This document shows, one piece after another, positions 1-4,605 of a stretch of DNA of 5,804 bases. The translations under genes were made by a program, and so were the position numbers. The notes beneath the pieces are model-generated. The model was not told the DNA's origin. It did not search any database and worked only from the letters and a program-made list of their open reading frames with translations. Position 1 is the stretch's first letter, and the number at the start of each line of letters is the position of its first letter. Source of the stretch: Acidobacteriota bacterium (lineage in GTDB: Bacteria; Acidobacteriota; Aminicenantia; Aminicenantales; Saccharicenantaceae); NCBI GenBank assembly GCA_003476685.1, contig DMVN01000109.1, positions 1-5,804 on the forward strand, in the 5' to 3' direction.

Positions 1-1
1 G

Positions 2-217
2 TGGCTGTCGCCAGAAATCAGGCGAGCCAGGGAAAGACCGCTGCCTGACCGCTGGGATTATTCCCGGGCCAAGGCCGAGTTTGAGAAAAAATTCCTGGGT
101 GAAGCCCTGCGCCATTTTAATTTTCACCGGGCCAGGACGGCTGCGGCCATCGGCCTGACCCGCCAGGGACTTTTTCGCCTGATAAAAAAATACGGTCTGG
201 ACCGGGGGGTGAATTAA
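2..217 (+). CDS. NtrC-family sigma-54-dependent regulator, C-terminal fragment (Fis-type HTH)
   Basis: This is the last 71 codons of a gene that begins before the window, read in frame 2 and ending at TAA 215-217. Residues of the visible part from about 25 to 66 match the Fis-like DNA-binding domain that closes NtrC-type response regulators: FEKKFLGEALRHFNFHRART, then an AIGLTRQGLFRLIKKYGL recognition segment. In this family the missing part would be an AAA+ domain that contacts sigma-54, usually preceded by a receiver or sensor domain. None of that is visible here, so the sensory input and the targets cannot be told. The linker WLSPEIRRARERPLPDRWDY, rich in Arg and Pro, fits the usual loop between the AAA+ and HTH parts. 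The family call is secure; the exact member is not. Confidence 0.88.
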   Translation, partial: WLSPEIRRARERPLPDRWDYSRAKAEFEKKFLGEALRHFNFHRARTAAAIGLTRQGLFRLIKKYGLDRGVN

Positions 218-256
218 GTTGAACCGGACGGTCTTTTCTGTTAAATTCTAACTACC

Positions 257-571
257 ATGGAAGGCAAAAAGAAAAAAGAAAAAGGGGAAAAGGTTTTTCA
301 GCTGGTCTGCCCCCACTGTAATGCCCGCCTGTGGGTTGATGCCGACCTGAAGGAAATTATCCAGTCGGAAAAAGGTCCCAGGAAGAAGGCCTCCTTCGAT
401 GAACTTCTGCTCAAAGAAAAGAAGAAAGCCGAGGAAATCAGCCAGAAGTTTGAATCGACCGTCGAGCTGCGGCAGAAAAAATTAGAACAGGCCAAGCAGG
501 CTTTTGAGAAAGCCCTGAGTCACCTGGATGAACTGGAGCAGGAAATAGAAGAAGAGAAAGGGAACAAGTAG
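257..571 (+). CDS. small CPxC-motif coiled-coil protein, function unknown
   Basis: A 104-residue, strongly charged, probably cytosolic protein. After a Lys-rich N-terminus (residues 2-12) comes a half zinc-ribbon-like knuckle, VCPHCNARLWVDAD (about 17-30), with only one CPxC pair (C18, C21). Residues about 50-100 are Lys/Glu-rich with heptad-like spacing and should form a long coiled coil. A single CxxC pair followed by a coiled coil would suit a zinc site shared between two subunits of a dimer; that is inference. I do not recognise a named family, although small proteins with this layout are familiar to me from Acidobacteria-like genomes. The start is the first ATG after an in-frame TAA at 242-244. 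No Shine-Dalgarno motif precedes it. The gene follows the regulator by 39 bases and could be cotranscribed with it. The convincing composition and motif argue that it is a real gene. Confidence 0.75.
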   Translation: MEGKKKKEKGEKVFQLVCPHCNARLWVDADLKEIIQSEKGPRKKASFDELLLKEKKKAEEISQKFESTVELRQKKLEQAKQAFEKALSHLDELEQEIEEEKGNK

Positions 572-619
572 CCCGCCGAGATACCAAAAAATTTATTGCC
601 TTTCCCTCCAGCCAATAGT

Positions 620-690
620 CTACCAGATTGAAAACATCAGGACCTGAAGGCCAATCTTTTTTTGTAATTTAAATAAATTGCCTCTGGTAG
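620..690. repeat. 8-bp perfect inverted repeat in the convergent intergenic region
   Basis: CTACCAGA at 620-627 is the exact reverse complement of TCTGGTAG at 683-690, with 55 bases between, including a T7 tract and an AT-rich near-palindrome (668-681). It lies just beyond the 3' end of the NhaC-family gene. The left arm shares AGA with the candidate terminator stem, so the two foldings exclude each other. It may be the 3'-end structure of the minus-strand transcript, or chance. Confidence 0.35.
625..663 (+). terminator. candidate Rho-independent terminator for the CPxC-protein gene
   Basis: AGATTG (625-630) is complementary to CAATCT (652-657), and the second arm runs straight into a tract of seven T (657-663). 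The 21-base loop itself contains TCAGG/CCTGA, which could fold as a small inner stem. The stem is short and AT-rich, so it is weak for a classical terminator. Its position 54 bases after the stop at 571, between convergent genes, is right for one. Confidence 0.4.
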
Positions 691-696
691 TCGCGC

Positions 697-2133
697 TCAG
701 CTTCCGGGTTGGGTTTCATCCTCGCGGATTTTTTTGGCCATGGTGAAACCGGTAAATCCGAAAATGACCAGGATGACCACCGCCAGGTAATTGGAAAAGG
801 CGTAGAACAGGTAAGAAAAGGTCGGCACACCCAGGGTTCCGGTGATGTAAACTCCGGCCATGCTCCAGGGAATGAGCGGGACGATGATGCCGCCGCTTTC
901 TTCAATTATCCGCGATAGGTTCTTAGCAGCCAGGCCCTTTTTCCGGTAGGCGTCCGACAGCAACTCGGCCGGGATGATCATCGACAGGTAGGAACTGCCG
1001 GTGATGAGGGCGGCCAGGATGGTGGTGCCGATGGTGGTCAACACCAGGCTCCAGACTTTATCGGCGAACTTCATTATCTTTTCCAGGATTACGGCCAGCA
1101 TCCCGGTTTTCTGCATGATGCCGCCGAAGCTGAAGGCGGTGAAGGCCACCAGCTGGGTTTCCATCATACTCATCAACCCGCCGCGGGAAATTAATCTGTC
1201 AACGGCTTCCAGGCCGGTCCTGGCAGAATAACCGGAATTGACAGCCTGGGCCACTGCCACCAGACTGGCTTTCTGGAAAATGACAGCCAGGGCCACAGCC
1301 ACGGCCGAGGAAATCATCATTCCGGGGATGGTCGGTTTCTTGGTGAAAGCATAGTAAAAAACAATCAAAATCGGTATCAGCAGAAAAAGGTTGAAATTAA
1401 AACTCCTGTCCAGGGTGGAAGTTATCTGCTGGATTTTTTCCCGGTCGAATTCCCGGCCGCCATACCTCAGGCCCATGAAAAAATATATTACCAGTCCGGC
1501 CAGCCAGGCCGGTGTTCCCGACCAGAACATGTGCTTGATGTGGTCAAAAAGGTTGGAGCCGGCCGTAACCGCGGCCAGGTTGGGTATATCTGACAGGGGC
1601 GACATCTTATCGCCAAAGTAAGCTCCGGCCACGATGGCCCCGGCCGCCGGTCCGAGCGGGATTCCCAGCCCCATGGCAATGCCGATGAAAGCCACACCCA
1701 GGGTTCCTATCGTTCCCCAGGAAGTCCCGCAGGCTAAGGAGGTCAGGGTGCAGACCAGGCAGGCGGTTACCAGGAAATATTTTGGGGAAATGAGCTTCAA
1801 GCCGTAATAAATAATCATCGGGATGGTCCCGCTGGCAATCCAGGTGGCCACCAGGACTCCGACCGCCAGCATGATCAGGATGGCCGGCAGGGCTTTTCTG
1901 ATGCTTTCCACAATACCGGTTTCCATGTCTTTCCAGGAATATTTAAGGTAAGCCCCGAGGACGGCCGTAATGAAAGCCGCAGCTACCAGCAGTACCTGGG
2001 CTTTTATCCGGTAGATACCGTAGCCTATGCCCAGAAGCAGGGCCATGGAAATCAGGGGAATGAGGGCCAGGGCGAAAGATGGTTTTCTGGGTCCGCTCCG
2101 GGCCTCAGCCTTGATGGTCCGGTCTTCGCTCAT
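697..2133 (-). CDS. NhaC-family ion/solute antiporter
   Basis: A 478-residue inner-membrane protein with about a dozen hydrophobic segments, close to the usual NhaC length. Family signatures are clear: ACGTSWGTIGTLGVAFIGIA (residues 134-153), then GAYFGDKMSPLSD (170-182), HIKHM (198-202), and near the C-terminus an EESGG-IIVPLIPWSMAG-VYITGTLGVPT stretch (411-438). NhaC proteins exchange Na+ for H+; relatives such as MleN of Bacillus exchange organic acids with Na+/H+, so the substrate is open. An oddity is SDIPNL at 181-186, where I recall SDTTNL in most NhaC proteins. The start ATG (2131-2133) has a good AGGAG six bases upstream. The gene lies 62 bases downstream of the isoaspartyl dipeptidase gene on the same strand, which suggests cotranscription and possible transport of a peptide or amino acid linked to that enzyme. 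Family call is firm; role is inference. Confidence 0.92.
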   Translation of the reverse strand: MSEDRTIKAEARSGPRKPSFALALIPLISMALLLGIGYGIYRIKAQVLLVAAAFITAVLGAYLKYSWKDMETGIVESIRKALPAILIMLAVGVLVATWIASGTIPMIIYYGLKLISPKYFLVTACLVCTLTSLACGTSWGTIGTLGVAFIGIAMGLGIPLGPAAGAIVAGAYFGDKMSPLSDIPNLAAVTAGSNLFDHIKHMFWSGTPAWLAGLVIYFFMGLRYGGREFDREKIQQITSTLDRSFNFNLFLLIPILIVFYYAFTKKPTIPGMMISSAVAVALAVIFQKASLVAVAQAVNSGYSARTGLEAVDRLISRGGLMSMMETQLVAFTAFSFGGIMQKTGMLAVILEKIMKFADKVWSLVLTTIGTTILAALITGSSYLSMIIPAELLSDAYRKKGLAAKNLSRIIEESGGIIVPLIPWSMAGVYITGTLGVPTFSYLFYAFSNYLAVVILVIFGFTGFTMAKKIREDETQPGS

Positions 2134-2139
2134 CTCGTT

Positions 2140-2170
2140 CTCCTGCTGTCGGCCGAGGCTGCCAAGCAGG
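2140..2170 (-). promoter_or_regulatory. Shine-Dalgarno of the NhaC-family gene inside a possible hairpin
   Basis: On the minus strand AGGAG (2144-2140) sits six bases before the ATG and settles the start. Its first three bases belong to AGCAGG (2147-2142), which pairs perfectly with CCTGCT (2170-2165) just upstream in the mRNA. The GC-rich loop contains further GGC/GCC pairing. The hairpin could partly hide the ribosome site and lower expression relative to iadA. The site is well supported; the regulatory role is a guess. Confidence 0.5.
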
Positions 2171-2195
2171 CCCGGCCGGAATTTATGGGCTCAGG

Positions 2196-3362
2196 TTATA
2201 AAGTGAAAGTGCCGTGAACTTTAAGCTGCCCGTCTTCCATCATCATCCGGCCCCGGCAGAAAACATACTTAAGCTGGAGCGAGTCATCGAGAAGCAGAAT
2301 ATCCGCCTCATACCCCGGAAGAAGCTTTCCCTTTCCCGGCAGCTTGTAAAATTCGGCGGCATTGGTGGAAAAAACGGCCACAGCCTCTTCCACGGTCAGA
2401 ATCTTTTTCCGCATCATTTCCCGGAAGCTGCGCAGAAAATCTTTCTGGCTGGCTACGGTCAGAGCTACCAGCTGGCCCTGCTTATCAAAAACAGGCAGGC
2501 TGCCGTTGGCATCGGAACTGGCGGTGACCCGGGTAAGCGGCAGCCCTAGCGATTTAATCTGGCCCAGGGCTTCGGTCAGGCTGACTTCATCCGGGTCGGA
2601 AGGTTCCGGGCCGCAGGTCAGGTCAACATAACCGCCCCGCCTGATCCATTCCAGGGCCTGGGAAAAAAGGTGGCGGTTGCGGTTAACATGAGTGGCGATA
2701 ACCTGGGTGACCGGCAGCTCGCTTTCTTCCAGCATCCGGAAAAAATATTCCAGCCCGCGCCGGCCGTCCCCCAGATGAAAATGGGCCACCCCGGCTTTGC
2801 CCCCGAGCATTCCCCCCACCCGACATTCGGCCACCAGGCGCAGGAATTCTTCAAAGGTCGGCTGGGAAGAGCGGTGGTCGGAGATGGCTATCTCTCCGGC
2901 TCCGATTACCTTATCAATCAGGGCGATATCGGAGCGGACACTTCCGGTCAGGGTCGGCGTGGGCAGGTTGTAGGCGCCGGTGTAAATCCAGGTACTCAGG
3001 CCTTCTATTTCCAGGGCTCTGGCTTTAGCCAAAAGCGAGCTCGGGTGCCGGGTGATGCTGTCGGTGCCCAGGCAGCCGATAACCGTGGTCACGCCGCAGC
3101 CGAGGCTATCTTCCAGCCTGAGTTCCGGGGCCCTGGTGGCAGGTCCGCCCTCGCCCCCGCCGCCCAGGATATGAACATGGGGGTCGATTAAGCCCGGAAC
3201 GGCAATCAGCTCGTCTCCTTCAACGGTCTTAACTTCCAGCCCTTCAATTTTTACCTGGCCCGATTTTTCCACGGCCACTATCCTGTCGCCAGCCAGCAGC
3301 AGGTCATTTGGACCGGGGCTGTTCGATCCGGCGGTCTTGATGTTCTTTATCAGGGTAAACAT
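2196..3362 (-). CDS. iadA: isoaspartyl dipeptidase (beta-aspartyl-peptidase), amidohydrolase superfamily
   Basis: A cytosolic metalloenzyme of 388 residues (E. coli IadA: 390) that hydrolyses beta-aspartyl dipeptides left by breakdown of isoaspartate-containing proteins. Numbered from the chosen Met: HVH metal ligands H62/H64 after GLIDP, GGGGEGG with E71 (E. coli E77), TGAY with Y131 (Y137), SDHR with R164 (R169), FHLGDG with H196 (H201), THVNRN with H225 and R228 (H230, R233), and ASSDANGS with catalytic D284. All expected residues are present except one: seven residues before R164, where E. coli has the carboxylated lysine K162, there is E157 (GAGEIAISDHR). A glutamate can bridge the two metals in other amidohydrolases, so activity is probably kept. 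I chose ATG 3360-3362 because GAGGG lies five bases before it; a GTG at 3372-3374 would add four residues but has no ribosome site. It is the first gene of a unit with the NhaC-family gene. Confidence 0.95.
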   Translation of the reverse strand: MFTLIKNIKTAGSNSPGPNDLLLAGDRIVAVEKSGQVKIEGLEVKTVEGDELIAVPGLIDPHVHILGGGGEGGPATRAPELRLEDSLGCGVTTVIGCLGTDSITRHPSSLLAKARALEIEGLSTWIYTGAYNLPTPTLTGSVRSDIALIDKVIGAGEIAISDHRSSQPTFEEFLRLVAECRVGGMLGGKAGVAHFHLGDGRRGLEYFFRMLEESELPVTQVIATHVNRNRHLFSQALEWIRRGGYVDLTCGPEPSDPDEVSLTEALGQIKSLGLPLTRVTASSDANGSLPVFDKQGQLVALTVASQKDFLRSFREMMRKKILTVEEAVAVFSTNAAEFYKLPGKGKLLPGYEADILLLDDSLQLKYVFCRGRMMMEDGQLKVHGTFTL

Positions 3363-3367
3363 CTTGT

Positions 3368-3372
3368 CCCTC
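3368..3372 (-). promoter_or_regulatory. Shine-Dalgarno deciding the iadA start
   Basis: On the minus strand GAGGG (3372-3368) stands five bases before ATG 3362-3360. The alternative in-frame GTG at 3374-3372 overlaps this motif and has only an AT-rich, non-purine leader before it, so the ATG start is preferred. Confidence 0.65.
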
Positions 3373-3389
3373 ACTTTCAGGTTGAAATT

Positions 3390-3418
3390 AAATTAACACT
3401 CTTTAAGGCTCCTGACAA
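3390..3418 (-). promoter_or_regulatory. candidate sigma-70-type promoter for iadA
   Basis: On the minus strand TTGTCA (3418-3413, one mismatch to TTGACA) is followed after 17 bases by TAATTT (3395-3390), a poor -10 match in an AT-rich stretch. The -10 ends 27 bases before the iadA ATG, a reasonable distance. The spacing is good but the -10 is weak, and no other promoter-like pair stands out on this strand of the divergent region. Confidence 0.3.
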
Positions 3419-3429
3419 GAAAATTCCCG

Positions 3430-3556
3430 CTGGCTGAGGCCAGAGGGCCAGAGGTACAATAACGGTGGAGGGAAAGCCTGATAAACGTTTTCGGCTGGTG
3501 CGTCGTTTCATTACCGAGACGAGGTGAGCAGTGAAAACTTAGGTTTTCAGGCCAGC
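3430..3556 (+). promoter_or_regulatory. hairpin-rich leader of the ECF sigma gene, possible switch
   Basis: No gene lies in this part of the divergent region, but several stems do. CTGGC-TGAG-GCCAG is at 3430-3443. TCGTTTC (3503-3509) pairs with GAGACGA (3516-3522). TGAAAAC-TTAG-GTTTTCA is at 3532-3549. GCTGGT (3494-3499) pairs with GCCAGC (3551-3556), closing the last two into a three-way junction. GTTTTC also occurs at 3487-3492, so GAAAAC (3533-3538) has two exclusive partners. A strong AGGTGAG (3522-3528) lies between the stems but is too far from the sigma start to serve it; it stands before a three-codon GTG frame (3531-3542). The dyad at 3532-3549 could equally be a protein operator. 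It matches no riboswitch class I can name. Confidence 0.35.
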
Positions 3557-3564
3557 AGACCTGA

Positions 3565-4086
3565 ATGACAGATAGAACCCGGCTTTTGAGACTATTAGAA
3601 GATTATGGAGGAGAGCTGATGTCTTTTGCCCTGAGTCTGGTTGGCAACCGGGCCGAGGCCGAGGATGCCTGCCAGGACATGGTAGTCCAGATGCTCAAGC
3701 ACTGGGACCGGGTTGAGGTGAACAAGAATCTCAAAAGCTGGGCTTTTACCATACTATACCGGAAGTGCCTGGATCAGCTTAAAAAGCGGCGCCGGTTTCT
3801 TAACTTCTTCCGCCGGGCCACGGCTGATTTTTCAGCCGCCCTGGAAGAGCGGACGGGAAACCGGCTGGAGGAGTCAATCAGCGACTCCGCGCTGAGCCAG
3901 CTACGACCGGCCGAGAGAACCTGCCTGTTTCTCTGGGCCAGAGAGGGCTACAGCTCGGAAGAAATAGCCGGCATCATGGGCTGCTCTCCAGGCACTGTCC
4001 GGGTGCATCTATTCCAGGCGCGCCGGAAATTAAAAAAACTGATGGAGAGGGGAAATGAAAAGAAGGCTCCAGTGTCTTCTGGTTGA
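3565..4086 (+). CDS. ECF-type RNA polymerase sigma factor (sigma-70 family)
   Basis: A 173-residue cytosolic sigma factor with the two domains of ECF sigmas. Region 2 spans about residues 8-77, with GNRAEAEDACQDMVVQMLKH (28-47) and LKSWAFTILYRKCLDQLKKR (56-75), which bind core RNA polymerase and the -10 element. After a linker, region 4 spans about 106-160, with the HTH YSSEEIAGIMGCSPGTVRVH (129-148) for the -35 element. The next gene overlaps it by 32 bases and encodes a membrane protein with a zinc-type anti-sigma motif, so this is very likely a regulated envelope-response sigma. Start: ATG 3565 directly follows an in-frame TGA (3562-3564) and gives a full region 2, but it has no ribosome site. 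In-frame ATG 3619 has GGAGG seven bases upstream but would remove the first helix of region 2. I keep 3565. Target promoters are unknown. Confidence 0.93.
   Translation: MTDRTRLLRLLEDYGGELMSFALSLVGNRAEAEDACQDMVVQMLKHWDRVEVNKNLKSWAFTILYRKCLDQLKKRRRFLNFFRRATADFSAALEERTGNRLEESISDSALSQLRPAERTCLFLWAREGYSSEEIAGIMGCSPGTVRVHLFQARRKLKKLMERGNEKKAPVSSG
4044..4052 (+). promoter_or_regulatory. Shine-Dalgarno of the anti-sigma gene within the sigma gene
   Basis: GGAGAGGGG immediately precedes ATG 4055 and lies inside the last codons of the sigma gene. With the 32-base overlap this supports translational coupling, which would keep sigma and anti-sigma in fixed proportion. Confidence 0.7.
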
Positions 4087-4564
4087 CCTGGGCTGGCGGC
4101 TCGTTCCCGCCGCCGGATTCAGGCACTGGTTGCTCCGAAAACATCTTGACCATTGCCCGGCCTGCCAGGACCGGCTGGTCGGCCTGGAAGAAGCCTGGGG
4201 TCTAATCTCACAGGTCACGGCTTCCTGGCCGACCAGAATTGTGGCCAGGGCAGAAGAAACTATGGGCAGGAAAGAACTGGAACCCAGCCTGTCTTGGGGC
4301 CGGGGAGACCGGGGCTGGTTGCTGCGGGTCTATGCCGGAGTGGCGGCTGTGGCCATTGTTATCCTGATGGCCGGCTTCGGCTGGTACCTCGCCCGGCAGG
4401 AGGCCGGGTTTCAGGCGGGGCCCGGCGATGATACTAATGAAACTAAAATTGTATCAAATGTATCATTGGAATATGTCCGGGCTAAAGGACAGCCGGCCAG
4501 CACCTACATTTACCGGACTGATGACCCGGAAATGGTCATCATCTGGGTGGAAGCGGTTAATTGA
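4055..4564 (+). CDS. membrane-anchored zinc-type anti-sigma factor, partner of the upstream ECF sigma
   Basis: A 169-residue single-pass membrane protein. The N-terminal cytosolic part holds HLDHCPAC (30-37), a perfect HX3CX2C motif (H30, C34, C37) as in zinc-binding anti-sigma (ZAS) domains. C7 or H24 could supply a fourth ligand. One hydrophobic segment (about 89-111, YAGVAAVAIVILMAGFGWYL) crosses the membrane, leaving about 57 residues outside, ending in a compact segment from SLEYVRAKGQPASTYIY to the terminal IIWVEAVN. That tail resembles the end of other anti-sigma proteins I remember from Acidobacteria-like genomes and may be the sensing part; this is inference. Reading begins inside the sigma gene and ends at TGA 4562-4564, 41 bases before the next start. 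In the ZAS family the domain sequesters the sigma factor until a signal or proteolysis frees it; zinc may be structural or redox-sensitive. Confidence 0.83.
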   Translation: MKRRLQCLLVDLGWRLVPAAGFRHWLLRKHLDHCPACQDRLVGLEEAWGLISQVTASWPTRIVARAEETMGRKELEPSLSWGRGDRGWLLRVYAGVAAVAIVILMAGFGWYLARQEAGFQAGPGDDTNETKIVSNVSLEYVRAKGQPASTYIYRTDDPEMVIIWVEAVN

Positions 4565-4594
4565 CCCTTCGGGGTTTAAGTTTGATTCGACCAC

Positions 4595-4600
4595 AGGAGG
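4595..4600 (+). promoter_or_regulatory. Shine-Dalgarno deciding the TonB-domain gene start
   Basis: AGGAGG stands five bases before ATG 4606. An upstream in-frame TTG (4561-4563), overlapping the anti-sigma stop, would add 15 residues ahead of what is clearly a signal-like N-terminus, so ATG 4606 is preferred. Confidence 0.85.
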
Positions 4601-4605
4601 TCAAT

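Noticed and set aside
223..240. ACCG-GA-CGGT followed by TCTTTTCTG as a terminator after the NtrC-type gene
   Set aside because: The loop is too small for four pairs and the T tract is interrupted, so it would not be a convincing terminator.
2670..3191. 173-codon plus-strand frame opposite iadA
   Set aside because: It is antisense to a conserved enzyme with intact catalytic motifs and its translation has no recognisable features.
3455..3460. TACAAT as a -10 element of the sigma operon
   Set aside because: One mismatch from TATAAT, but there is no -35-like hexamer 16-18 bases upstream and no extended -10 TG, so I did not list it as a promoter.
3465..3486. SAM-I riboswitch-like phrase GGTGGAGGGAAAGCC followed by TGATAAACG
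   Set aside because: Only loose similarity to the SAM-I core; the GGCAACC segment and the expected helices are missing and the downstream gene is a sigma factor, not methionine metabolism.
3471..3504. ECF self-promoter built from GGAAA and CGTC
   Set aside because: The two elements are 25 bases apart, well beyond the usual 16-17 spacing of ECF promoters.
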